This document shows, piece by piece, positions 1-11,224 of a stretch of DNA of 64,000 nt (the stretch's first letter is position 1; each line of letters begins with the position of its first letter). The position numbers and the translations under genes were made by a program. The DNA is from Heterotrichella gracilis (taxonomy: Eukaryota; Sar; Xanthophyceae; Tribonematales; Xanthonemataceae): NCBI GenBank assembly GCA_032358255.1, contig JAULBX010027827.1:124001-188000 (forward strand). Direction: 5' to 3'. The notes below the pieces were generated by a model, which worked only from the letters and a program-made list of their open reading frames with translations, was not told where the DNA came from and made no database searches.

Positions 1-191
1 AATACCATACCTAGCCATTGCAGGTTGCCAAGCCAAAGCACCTGCTGTAAACTGTGTGCACCCCCCTGTGCATCGTGATATATGCCATCAGACTGAAGTG
101 TGCATGCAAACAGGATCTAGACATCCAAAGCAACATTGCAAGTAGGTACACTTACCTTGAATTGGTCTGAACATATCTATTGCTCCTGCAG

Positions 192-1945
192 ACTGATGAC
201 GAGTTGTCACTGGATCCTGTCCAGCGACCGTAAGTAGATCTAGCCTTTGCTCCCCCCTGCGTGTATGTGTATGGTTTTTTGTAAAGCCTCTTTGCATCCT
301 TGCTGATTATATGCTACTTGTAGGGGCGCTGAGCACAAGCTCAAGCAAGTGTTTGACAGCAACGTGTTTGATGACAATGTTCCCTGGAACAAGCAGCTGA
401 CGGAAGACGCCAAGAGGAACTTTGTGAACTCCAACATCTTCTCAGATGACCCTGGGGAGGGTCTGCAAGCGCGGCAGCTGTCCCCAAGCGGCCAGCAGTT
501 GGTGTACGCTTCCACGGTGTTTGATGACGGCCCAGAGGACCAGGTGCCTTCCGCGCGCCGGGATGTTTGCGAGGAGAAAATCACACACCTTTACAAGACC
601 AAGGTATGGTTGTCTGCACGATGCACCACTAAGCATAGTTGCCTGCCAACAGTGTGCTACCCCCTTCATGAGAATGGCATCGAGTACTGAGGCTTAAAGC
701 AAACCCAGTGCTCAGTCACGACCGGCCTCTTTGCAACCCTCGCAAACCCTGCATCCAGCGTTGTATTCAAATTTTCAAAAGAGCATTTTCATTGCCATTG
801 CCAATCACGCAACATGATCTGGCCACATCTAACCTCGCCCCTTCAGAGCATTTGAATGCATTATATTTCATATGGAGGTGCATGCAAGCGGCAAGAACAT
901 CATGCATGAATATATCTGCTCACAATCTCATACCTGCACCCGCAGGTTTTTGAGGACGACCCGGTGGAGGCCGAGCGCAAGGAGCTGAGCGCCGCAGCGA
1001 AGAAGGTGCTTTTTGAGAGTGCGGTGTTTGACATGACGCCCCCCTCGCCGGAGGAGATGCCACCTCTGCCACAGGTGCCATGCGTGGGGTTTGCCAGACC
1101 GGTTTTGCTTTTGGAAAGCCACAATTTGTAAGATCGGGCGCAGTGAGTCTAAATTGCAGCAACCTTTGGTTGATCAGTGCCGTTGTCACAGTGCGGTGAG
1201 TCATGTGTGCTGCTCATTTAGAAATGCTCTCCTGGCAAAGGCGGATGATCGGCATGTCCTGACAGGGACGTGCTGCTGCCGGGATGCCCCACCACACTGG
1301 CATTGAAGAACCTAGCCCATGGATCATATCACATGCAGTTGTCTCAGCAATGCGCACATGCCAAGCTCATGATAGCGCTGAAGCCCACCTGAGCTTGCTG
1401 CAGTTCCACCTTATTCTGCCAATCACCATACACAATTGCCACCTCCATTCTTCCCGCTTGCAGAATTCTGAGGGCAAGCAGCGTGAGATCAAGGGCACTG
1501 TGAACATCTTTGGAGTGGAGGAGGCTGTGGATGTGCGGGCTGCAAGGGGAGGGGTGCGCAAGACACCAGGGGGAGGGTGCAACATAGAGGTCACTGAGCA
1601 TGGTGCGTGGGTGGTGTGGCCAGGCAGTGGTGGGGTGTTGTGGAGTTGATGGTTCAGATGGCGACGAGGTGGACGGGGCAACAGAGCATGGTGTGCGGCG
1701 ATTAGGAAGCGAATATATGTGGCTGCACTCGACATCCCAATGCCATTCAGAATGATCGCAGCATCCACATGTTGTTCCGCTGGCTCAATTCCAGTCCTTG
1801 CACCTGCATCATAGTGCGTGTTGGCAGCAAGTGCCTTTCCCCCCTTGCAGGCATCAATACCAACGAGGAGGTGACGCTCACGCCGCCAAAGTCCATCAGG
1901 GTCAGCCGTCCACCAGGGGGCTACAGTAGCATCATCCTGGGCTAG
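192..1945 (+). CDS. Jupiter/HN1-like protein, 3' part of gene (5' end not resolved)
   Basis: Exons 192-229, 324-603, 946-1074, 1464-1602 and 1851-1945 join in one frame to about 226 residues ending in TAG; earlier exons probably lie left of the window. The protein is hydrophilic and carries four spaced short repeats around a hydrophobic-F core: VFDSNVFDDN, NSNIFSDDPG, VYASTVFDD and FESAVFDMTP. The extreme C-terminus is RVSRPPGGYSSIILG. Animal HN1/Jupiter microtubule-associated proteins show the same plan (repeats of the SNIF type and an R-x-PPGG-x-SS end), so I infer a microtubule- or cilium-associated protein. Resemblance rests on short motifs only, so the family call is moderate while the gene itself is secure. 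The exon 4 donor at 1603 was preferred over 1590 because only it keeps frame with the last exon. Confidence 0.6.
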
Positions 1946-3039
1946 GCATGGGTTCATGGTGAGACTGACGATGGGAGCAGTCACTGGACTGGCAAACCCA
2001 TGCAGCATGGCCCAGCTTCAGCCTGGCAATGCAAGAACTGAAGTTGTGGTGGGCATTGCAATTGCGACGTGCGGGAATATCGCCGAATTGGGGGGATGGA
2101 TAGATAGATGCTTGGCATTTTAACCAGGCTGTATCGGTGATAGTGGTTGGGCACTGTTTTATGTTCATGCTTTTGGTTGGTTGCAATTCCATGTTTGTGT
2201 GACCCTGGTAGATATGGCAACCGTTTATATGGCAATGTTTTCATAATTAAAGGCATCATAGGCTGTGTTTCCATTGGTTCACAGTTAGCTCTTGCTCAGA
2301 GCGGACTTGCAAGAAACGAACCCTCAAGTACTGATTCGTTAAAGTTAAAGTTTGTGACTGAACTTTCTCTTGTTACCTCTGCTGCAAACGTGATTCTCGT
2401 GGCAAATTGGACAGCACTGCGTTCTCTGGAGGCTGCCTATTTTCTGAGTCCTCTGCTGTAGAGCTTCTTATAGTGCAGCAGGAAGAAAGTTGCCAATGTA
2501 TATACCCTCAATGGCTAGTCACCGGCGCCTCTTTACACTTTCTGGGTACCGTATTTTCTTGAAGAGTGACAGTAAACGTGTTCTGGCACCTTTATGTTCC
2601 CCCACAGGCTGCTCTTCAAGGGCCTCTGTTTTAGGGAGCTGCAGTCCACAGCTATTATTCACTGGTCATTGGTTAGGGTCGAGGCACATACCCTTTAGGG
2701 TACTGGAGCTCAAGTAGAGGGTGCGCACCTGCAGCTCTATCGATCGCAGCACCTCAGCCTTTTGTTGTCGACACAAACACAAGATAACGCAACCCAAGTA
2801 TGTCCAGTATTGGATACTGTCTCGTTGACGTAACGCTGGGGAGACCTGAAGGTGCTGCAGCACGTCGTTTCAGCAGGCATTTGGTGCTATTGAATATTCT
2901 GTCGAATAGGCTTAGGTACCGTTGTTCGCGCCCGGCTCACGCTAATATGTCGGGAACTTGGTAACGCGAATGATACCGTGGCACAGTCTGTGCTGTGGCG
3001 ACCACTGGTAGCGTTCCCGGCTGTCGCACGCTGCCTGCC
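1946..3039. other. Intergenic, 3' flank of the Jupiter-like gene and 5' flank of the TMEM62-like gene
   Basis: No exon could be supported in these 1.1 kb. The right part should hold the promoter and leader of the phosphoesterase gene starting at 3040. No clear TATA box, repeat or RNA gene was seen. Confidence 0.5.
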
Positions 3040-6000
3040 ATGGTGCAGCTGTTCAGGACTCTGGTCGCCGTGTTGATCGTGGCACAACACCGAGGTGGGC
3101 GGTAAAAACCTTACGTGGTTTATGAAACACCTTTGCTTTTGCAACGTTTGTCTTCTTTCCAAGGCGGCAGTGACTTTGATAGCGGACGGCTACATTGGTG
3201 GTCACTGGGCACACCCCATTCAGTCTGGGTCAGTGCGAGTATCAACCGTAGCAAATACAATCCGCTCTTTGTGCCTTTTGAATATTTTGACTATTTTGAA
3301 GCTTTAGGTGCAATTGAATGGGGTGTCAATTCACAATTGTGTAAACCGCTCCAGTATGCATGCATATGTGTCAGATCAACTGGCCGCAGTTGGGGTCCAC
3401 ACAGGTCCCACTTTCCCTCTGCATTTTCACTCAGTGACAGTGCAGTAGGTAACCGAAACACCTTGTGCAGCACACCGTCCACGGTCCACTTCCTCACTGT
3501 CCGCACACAGCTCGTGCCAACCCCGCCAATGACTAACAGATCTGACGCAACCTTGCAGCGGCTGCAGCAGCAGCCAGCCAGGGAGTCACTGTGCTGCTCC
3601 ACCTCTCTGATCTCCACCTCAGCATCTACTCCAAGGAGTATTGGAAGCAGTTTGGAGACAGGGATGGCGACCTACAGCTGTTTGCCCACAGCATCCTACC
3701 TGGACTCAAACCAGACGCAATTATCATCACAGGGGACCTTACCGACGGCAAAAACAGCAATGGGCAAGGGCAGCAGCATGCAGAGGAGTGGGAGATGTAT
3801 GAGCGGGCGCTGGGAGCCATTATGGGGTCGTCAGGGCTGCCTGCATCTGCTGTGGTGGACATTCCGGGGAACCACGACACGTTCAACGTGCCAAGGAGGT
3901 GGGTGCGCTTGCAATGCTGCTTTTAACGCCTTGTAAGATAAACAAAGCATGGGCATGGTGCATGCATGCCAACCATGGCCCTTGGTCTACAATGACGAAC
4001 ACTGGGGCCCACTATCAAATGGACATGGCGAACTGGGTGGTGCATGGCGAATGGGCCTGTTATCAGGATTGCAAAAAATGTGTGGTTTGACCCCTGCATG
4101 TGACCGTCTCTGTATTGAAAATCATGTACTGATAAAAGTATTTGGTGGTGGGGAATTCTGAAATCCCAAACAACCTGTGGTTTCACAGGCGGGGCGACCA
4201 GGACTTCTTTTCCAGGCACTCCAACAACGGCAGGCGAAACAGCACCTCTAGGATTTTTGTGGATCCTGTGTGGGGCAGCATTAGCCAAAACAATGGGCAA
4301 TTTAAATCCCCAGATGCGAACGTCTGTCCCTCTGCGGTGCTCCTGGGGATTGATGCCACACCTGAACCCGGATTGAGGGGTCCCACCAATTTTGTGGCAG
4401 TAGGGGATGGCGACCTAATGGCGGACTTGCAACAATCCCTGCAAGGCATCAGCGCCACCTACAGGTACTGTGGGGGCCAGTCGGTACAGGCATGCACTTA
4501 TATCCATGCATGACTCGACCAGTGTAAGGCTAGCAATCCTCAGGAGCTGTGGTGAGGGCATTTCACTTTGCCGGGGGGTGCTTTTCAGCACGCATAATCC
4601 ACAGTATTATGTTCTACTTATCTTATTGGAAATAGTTGGCAGCCCAGCATTATCGTTGTACAAAATAAATCGGGATACCCATGCATTGCATCTCTGGCGC
4701 ACGATTCCCATGCACAATCAAAATATTCATTCACATGGCGCAGGGGTTGCCAGCCATCCCCCCGCATCATCTCGTACGGCCACCACCCCTTGGGCACCCT
4801 GGCCCAGTACGACCGCCTGGGACCCGTTGGTGCGCTGAGGGCGTGCCACGTGGCACCCAGCGTGCACAGCGTGCTGAGTCAGCATGATGTGGCCACATAC
4901 CTCAACGGCCACCTGCACAGCCTTTTCGGTCCCCGGCTGCACCGCCTGATCCCCAAGCATGGTGGAGGTATGTGTAACCACCAGCGCCCCATGTGGCATT
5001 GCTTAGCACCAGCACCTGCAAGCATTGTGGCTGTTGCCATGCATGCTTGCTGACTGGACACCATCGCATGGAAATAACAGCAGCTCTGTGGGAAGGTCGG
5101 GCGCACCTTTTCAACCACATCCTTTCCTGTTGCACTACTCAAACAAGAAGCAACACCATGATTTGACCCCTGCCCACTCCCACACATTCCCACATTGAGA
5201 CTACGTACTCAAACAGCAAGCAACATTTAATTCGACCCCCACCCAGCAAACAGCATCATGATTCGACCCCACTCGCTCCCACAGGCCACCTGGCAGAGCT
5301 TGAGACCGCTGCCTGGAAGGACGACAGGAGGTTCCGCCTGCTGGCCATCGACTCGGGTGCCATCTCCTTCCAAGAGCTCTACTTCCACACGCCAAACAGC
5401 CCATGCAGCAGGCACCTACCCTCCCCAGAATCCGGCACAAACTCGGCGAATTTCACCGTTTTCCCCCTTGAGACCACCCAGGCGATCGAGGGCTGCCTGG
5501 TGATGTTGACCTCCCCTCCTGATGCGCGGTATTCTCCGCTGGCAAGGGAGGATGTTGGGAGGGTGTATGGGGAGATCCGTGCCTTGGTGCTGCCTGTTGG
5601 GGGAGCTGGGGATGCACTCACAGTGAATCAGGTGGGTGGAACCTTTGCAAAACAATGCAGGAAGTATGCAGGAAAAATAAACCCTTGCTACTGCTTTCCT
5701 GTCCCCTCTTAGATTGCCTGGCTTAATTACAGCTGGTTGTTTCGATACCCTCCAACCTCCCAGCAAGGCTGTCTCTCACCCCACCCTGACCTCTCCCCTA
5801 TCTCCCGCAGGTGTATGCCACCTGGCAGTGCCCAGACCGCTCCAGCGCAGGCAGCCTGGCCATGCGCCAAGTGGCAGGGGCAGAGGAGGGGACGGGGACA
5901 GGGAATCGCCTGGTGTACAGCGCCACCTGGCAGCCGGGGGTGGCGCAGTGCAAAGGGGCGAACCATGTTGAGCTGCAGGTACAGGGGAGAGACACCACGT

Positions 6001-8291
6001 GGACAATAGGGTGACATTACTGCACGATTCCAAGTTACAGCTCCTTGGAAAATCAATGTACTATACACACTAGGAGAGAAAATGAGAATAGAATATGTGA
6101 CCTTGTAAGGCAATAGGCCGATGACGGCTTGGAATGCCTTTTGTTTGTTTTGTATATGTGACCTTGTTCAAATTTCTCTGGTACATCCGCTTTGTATCTC
6201 ATTGAGCTTCATGTTCATTTTCTGCTTCTGCAATCTACAATCATTTATGGTGTAAACTTTCCTCACCCGGTGCGCTCTTCAGGTGTTTGTCCAGACCTCC
6301 CCCTCCCCTGGCAGCCACATCACCCAACTCTCCTCCTCCCCCTCCCACCCCGTCTACCTCGCCACCCTCAACGAAACCACCTCCAAGGGTCCCGCCTCGC
6401 CCTCTTCCTCCCCTCCTCTCCCCATCAACCGCACCCACCTTGAGACCTTCACGCTGTGGATCAGCTGGCCCAGGTTTGCCCAGCTGGTGTTCTACTCTCT
6501 GTGGAGCCTCCACCTGGTGGGACTGCTGCTCATGCCCGCATGGCGGTCCGCCAGGGTGTTGCCAGGTGAGGGGATTGTGTTTTTACCATCCGCTTCAGTC
6601 CGCTTCTATACTTATCTATGAATGTTAGTCATGAGAGTGAGGGTGGGGTTGTTGTTCATGTAAGGCTGGAGCCTTCCAGCAATGTGCACCGACCCGCAGT
6701 GAGTGGGGCAGGCTTGAAATTTGAATTTGTGACTGCGGTGATTACTAGGCATGTAACTGTTCCTCTGACCGCATCAGTAGGGACTGCATCATCGATCACA
6801 AGCAGCCCATCTAGCGTTTCCCTGGGGGCGGCTAGTGGAGTGGCTGGCGGCGGGGATGGGCTTGAAATTGAGCAATCCCCAAAGAAGCTCCAAGCATCCC
6901 GGTGGCTGTCGGGGAGCAGCCTGGGTGGCGCGTACTCACTACTCAACACAAGGGAGGCGTATGAGCATCAGGGTGCAGTGGGGAGGGCGACGTGGGGGTG
7001 TGGGGGGTGGTGCGCCTGGCTTGCCACCCGTCCCTGGCAGTGGCTGTGTGACTTGAGCGGCGTGCCAAACGTGTGGATGGCGCTGGTACGTGCACTGCCT
7101 AAAATTGCTGAATAAATCGTCCTATAATATATTACCATTTTAACATTCTCTGATTTTCATTGCTTTTGGTGAATGGGTGGCGTTGCAGCCTGTGGTGCCA
7201 TGTCCGCGGTGCTCACTGAGAGATAAAAGCATGTGCCGCTTGGAGTTGAAACCCCCGCCTTGAGCAGTGACATCTTGTCCTGCACTGGTTATGGCGGTGC
7301 AACTTGAGCTGCAAGCCACGTATGTGAAACAAAGTTAACCAGGGTGGAAATGGTTTTATGTTGAGAGCGCAGGTGAGATGTGTGTGTTAGTCGCCTTGTC
7401 AAAAGTACTGCGATTGATCAAAGACAGGCATTTAAATATCTGATTATTCTATCCAAATTATTTCCCCTCCTCGCCAGGTGGCGCACAATATCTACCTGGC
7501 CCTGGGCCCATGGTGCCTGGCGCAGATGACCTCCGAGGGACCCCCCGGCCTGTTCTTCACCTGGGGAGTGGTGGTGAAGCCATCCTGGGGCCAGCCCTGG
7601 CAGTACATCCCCACCCCCGACACCCTGTTTGCCTCCTCCCTGCAGATGGGCTTTGGAGTGCTGCCACTCACGCTGTGGACAGCCAGCGTTGTGTCGCTAT
7701 GGTACGCTGGGGGGTATAGGGCTTGTCTCAATGCTCTCAACTTGGTTCTCCTTTCTGGCATTCATTGGCATAATGAATGGTCCACAATTTGTGACAATGT
7801 CAATTTATTCCATGGTGCCTATGCCATAGGCTATGGAGTACTGTCTGATGACTTTTTTCCTCTCTGATTGCCGCCTTTTCTTGCAAAAGAGTCATTCTTC
7901 TGTCCTTGCCCAGTCCGTGGCATCCTAGTTCCCTAAACCTCAAACCCTTGCATGTATCCTATGCGGAATCTCTAATCCCCCGCGTGTGCGCCGGCATCCC
8001 TGCAGGCAGTCGCGCCGCGGCACCAAGCCCCGCCCCACAGGCGAGGCGCCGCCGCCCACCTGCCAGACCGCTACCTGGCGCACCCTTCTGCCTGCTGCCA
8101 TGTGGCGCACAGCGGTGGGCGCAGCCCTGCTGTGGCTCCAGGCGCAGATGGCAATCAGGCTGAGCCGCTTTTTTGGGCCCCTGGGATTGGCGTTTTCTCC
8201 CGGGTTTGCCTGGGTTGGGCCGCTGCATGTGGTGCTGCTGGCGTCCTGCTTGTGGAGCAGGTGCCCTGTGGCCTTGCACAAGGGGGAGTGA
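3040..8291 (+). CDS. TMEM62-like membrane metallophosphoesterase
   Basis: Ten exons (3040-3094, 3559-3898, 4189-4464, 4744-4967, 5285-5631, 5811-5978, 6283-6565, 6700-7085, 7478-7701, 8006-8291) give 862 residues with every joint in phase. The calcineurin-like phosphoesterase core shows its metal ligands in order: DLH (35-37), GDLTDG (76-81), GNHD (121-124), then YGHHPLG and GHLH in exon 4. After a beta-rich middle part come several hydrophobic segments in exons 7-10. This is the layout of animal TMEM62 and its plant relatives, which have an N-terminal phosphoesterase and a C-terminal membrane region; the natural substrate is not known to me. The ATG at 3040 was chosen because it opens a hydrophobic signal-like segment (VQLFRTLVAVLIVAQ) whose donor phase fits exon 2. 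The exon 8 acceptor (6700) is the least certain joint. Confidence 0.85.
5141..5284 (+). repeat. Triplicated acceptor-side intron sequence (TMEM62-like gene)
   Basis: The last 150 bp of this intron hold three imperfect copies of a unit with the core CAAACA-GCAA-CA, ATG-ATT-GACCCC and CCCACTC (about 5141-5190, 5208-5245, 5246-5284). The last copy runs into the functional acceptor. No exon sequence is included. Confidence 0.6.
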
Positions 8292-8523
8292 AGACACTCA
8301 CCGGGTTTGTTTTGATACTTAGAATTCGAAGAACTGCATTTTTTTATTACAATACACGCAGGATGCGCAGCGGATATTTGGGACTGGCATATTTTTATCA
8401 CCTTTAACGCACTGAGCTGTGATCCTGGTAATTACGTTGATATCAAAATGTTATGGTGCTGTTGTGTTTTGTGGAGTCATTACACCCAGGGCTGTTACAG
8501 TAGGCTTGCATTAGCCTGAGAGC

Positions 8524-8535
8524 TGTAATTTGTAA
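8524..8535 (+). terminator. Candidate poly(A) signal pair TGTAA
   Basis: TGTAA occurs twice (8524-8528 and 8531-8535), about 235 bp after the TMEM62-like stop. TGTAA is the usual polyadenylation signal in chlorophycean algae. Position and strand fit, but the motif is short. Confidence 0.4.
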
Positions 8536-8783
8536 AAATAGTATGGGAATGAAGGAATTGCTTGATCAGACCCGCTGTGCGAGTTGTGCATCCCCCCTGG
8601 GGGCAACATGATCAGAAACCAGCAAGATCCCAATAATTGTGCGTGCATATCTACTGCCACAACGTACACCCAGTCTGGAAGTTGAAATTATTGCGTACTG
8701 ATCGGCTCCAGCATGCTGAGCTGAAAGGGTCCACAAAACCAAACCAAAAAGTGGCACACTCAAGGTTTTGAGGTCCCCAAGCT

Positions 8784-8788
8784 TACAA
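8784..8788 (-). terminator. Candidate poly(A) signal TGTAA on the minus strand
   Basis: TTACA on the plus strand reads TGTAA on the minus strand, about 260 bp after the stop of the CPBP protease gene. Motif and distance are the only evidence. Confidence 0.35.
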
Positions 8789-9046
8789 AATTAAGCACTG
8801 AAGCATCGGCAAGAGTCCACGAGCATGATGCACTGCATTGGGTATGCTGACGCAGCTGCCCAGCTGGGTAGGAAGGCTATCAATGGTGCAGGCTTGACAA
8901 TGCGCTATTTGAACAAGCAAAATAAACCAGAGGGAAAATTTCAGTGCAGCAATCCTTTCAATGCAGGAAGAACAAAGGTTGGGAAAACTTGCTGATAAAA
9001 CCACGCTCTGACAGTGTCATAGACCAGAGGCACACACAATCTGCAT

Positions 9047-10087
9047 TCACCACAGCTGCCACTGGCCATACGCCACCACATATGCACCCAGCGCCAAGTT
9101 CTTGACTGCGTGCGCCACTATGGCTGGTCCCAGGGATTTGTAGTTCCACACAAGCAGGTGCAGCGTTGCAGAGCTGACCGCGGCTGCCAGCGGCTCCCCC
9201 GCCACCCGCAGGTGTGACGCTGCAAACACAGCCACGTCCAGCGCTGTTGCGGGGAGGAAGAGCATCCCCATTGGCACGTCTGAGAAGCTTTTGAAGGAGT
9301 CTGATAGGAGCAAGGAGATGACCAGGCGGTGGAAAAAACCCTTGTGGTACACCTGCAACAATTGCCAATATGTTTTGAGTGAACGAAACGTCAGCAACTC
9401 AATCACCTAAAATCTCGAATCGCAAAACTTCAATCCATATGCATCTGTACTAGTTATGGAAAAGGTCTTGAAACCTACCTCGTCCCAGAAGGAGACGAAG
9501 GTGGAGTTGAGCATGCGGGTGGCGATGATCAGTTGCGTGGTGAGGCTGTTCCCGTACACCTTGTGGGGATCCCAGGGCTCGCTCAGCATCAGTGGAGCCG
9601 ATTTGGCCGTCAGCATCACCCACGCCACTGCCAGCGCACCCCCCACCAGCAGCCCAAGCGTGGTTGAGGCCCAGGTGAGGTGGAAGTCACTCCCCAGGCC
9701 CACACCCCTGATGAAGAGCAGGGTCACTAGTGCGTTGGCCACAGGCCGGAAGCAGTAGCCTGCGTATCTGTCCGCATACAGCACCACAGCCAGGTAGACT
9801 GCCACGATCATCGCCAGCGCCTGGGAGCAATAGTTGAGCGCCAAGGTGTATTGGCCCCCTGTCCAGAGGTCGCCTACCAGCACGCACAGCGGGACCAGCT
9901 GCCGGCTCATGATGTTGAGGGTCATAGCCAGGGACACGATGGGTTTCTTTTTCAAGGTAATGTCGCTGCTTGGAATGCTGTTCTCGCCCAGGGCACGCCT
10001 TCGGTGGTGTTGCAATCCCTCTTGAAAGTGCCGCGTGCTGTGTTCACCAGGCAAGCCATACGACCTCCTTCTGGCTAGGTTATCCAT
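9047..10087 (-). CDS. CPBP-family (CAAX protease-related) intramembrane protease
   Basis: Two exons (10087-9479, 9352-9047) give 304 residues, nearly all hydrophobic after a basic N-terminus of about 50 residues that could be a transit peptide. The C-terminal half carries CPBP/Rce1-type motifs in order: DEVYHKGFFHR across the exon joint (family form EExxxR), FAASH (FxxxH) and HAVKN (HxxxN). It closes with LGAYVVAYGQWQLW, which strongly resembles the end of bacterial CAAX prenyl protease-related proteins. The family are membrane-embedded glutamate-type proteases. Here the first Glu of motif 1 is Asp and its Arg is Lys, so catalysis may be altered. Plastid or endomembrane location is only a guess. 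The ATG at 10087 is the first in frame; neighbours are unrelated. Confidence 0.75.
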
Positions 10088-11224
10088 TGCGAAAGCTTGG
10101 AGGCGTCTGCTGGGATATTAATGGTTAAGGACTTTCCACGATGAGGCCCTCTCAACGGGATGTGATGTATGCATGCATATGGCAACACCAGCTTTCACCA
10201 GGAATCAAGGGCTGTAGCACTGTATGTCAGGGACAAAGTGTAGAAAATCATTGGCGAGCCAGTAAGCCAACAGTTTCACTAACGGAGGAAACTGGTGGAA
10301 TGTGGCAGCTTTATGGCAGTGAAGAACAGGTCAACACCACACCGGGTGAAACACCCGAATGCATGCATGCATCTTTGATATGCAGTGCATGCGTGCAACG
10401 CAAACTTTCTCGTAACAACAGAGCACCAGATTGAGCACATGAGTGCACGTTTACAAAACATCGGTGTTCCATTTCAATGAACGTTGAGTTATGTAATTAA
10501 AACACACAAGAGGGTTGGGAGTTGAGACGCTGCAGTACCTATTACAAATGCGAGTTCTCGCGGTAAGTGCAGCTGGGCTGCAGAAACCTTTGACAAGTAC
10601 TGGCAAGTAAAAAGCAAAGCAACAAGTGGGCCACACAGCAATAACAATTGCACACCATGGGCTCCAAAGCCCTCCCCCAGGGACAACGGATGCTCGGCAA
10701 TGACAATGGGCATGAACTGCACGCAGTGTCAGCACCCTACTAGAATGGCTGGTGGCGTTGATAGATGTGCCGCAGACCCTGTACCACCCATCACCAATAC
10801 ATAAATCTTCCCACCCCTCACTCCTTAAGGCAGAAGTCCACCGTTGGAACCAGTGGTTCTTCAAAAATAGTCAACCAGGCCACAAGGTAAACTACAATCA
10901 GCTTATCATTAAACTGTCTGTGCGCGGCAGCGGCCTTCTGTGTTTTAAACATAGAAGAAAAGTGTCCTCCATCAAAAAGTGTCCCCCGTGTGCTCTCCTC
11001 CCGAGTACACAACACAGGACTGACACAGCAAGCGCACTGAGGAAATGGTTGTACCAACCCAAAATGGAACGCCCACACGGTTAGAGAATAAGTGTTCTCC
11101 GTCACAAACCATGGCTGGGCGTCCACACCACACCCCACTGCACCACCCCCTTTTGAATCATTGCCATGGTCCCTACTGAACCATTCCAGAACCCCCACTG
11201 AACCCCATTTCCCTGGATCCCTGG
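10088..11224. other. Intergenic between two minus-strand genes
   Basis: The left part should hold the CPBP gene promoter, the right part the 3' flank of the arabinosyltransferase gene. It has three overlapping or nearby copies of the palindrome TGCATGCA (10170, 10360, 10364). Open frames here are short, compositionally ordinary and match nothing I know. Minus-strand TGTAA occurs near 10552. Confidence 0.5.

Larger units (their letters stand above)
8292..9046. other. Convergent intergenic, facing 3' flanks
   Basis: Gap between the stop codons of two convergent genes. It holds the likely 3' untranslated regions and poly(A) signals of both, annotated separately, and no other supported feature. 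Confidence 0.5.

Noticed and set aside
3115-3936. 273-residue open frame overlapping TMEM62-like exons
   Set aside because: Wrong frame for the phosphoesterase motifs; spans an intron and has no recognisable content.
10451-10864. 137-residue minus-strand open frame
   Set aside because: No family resemblance or splice partners, and composition like surrounding non-coding DNA.
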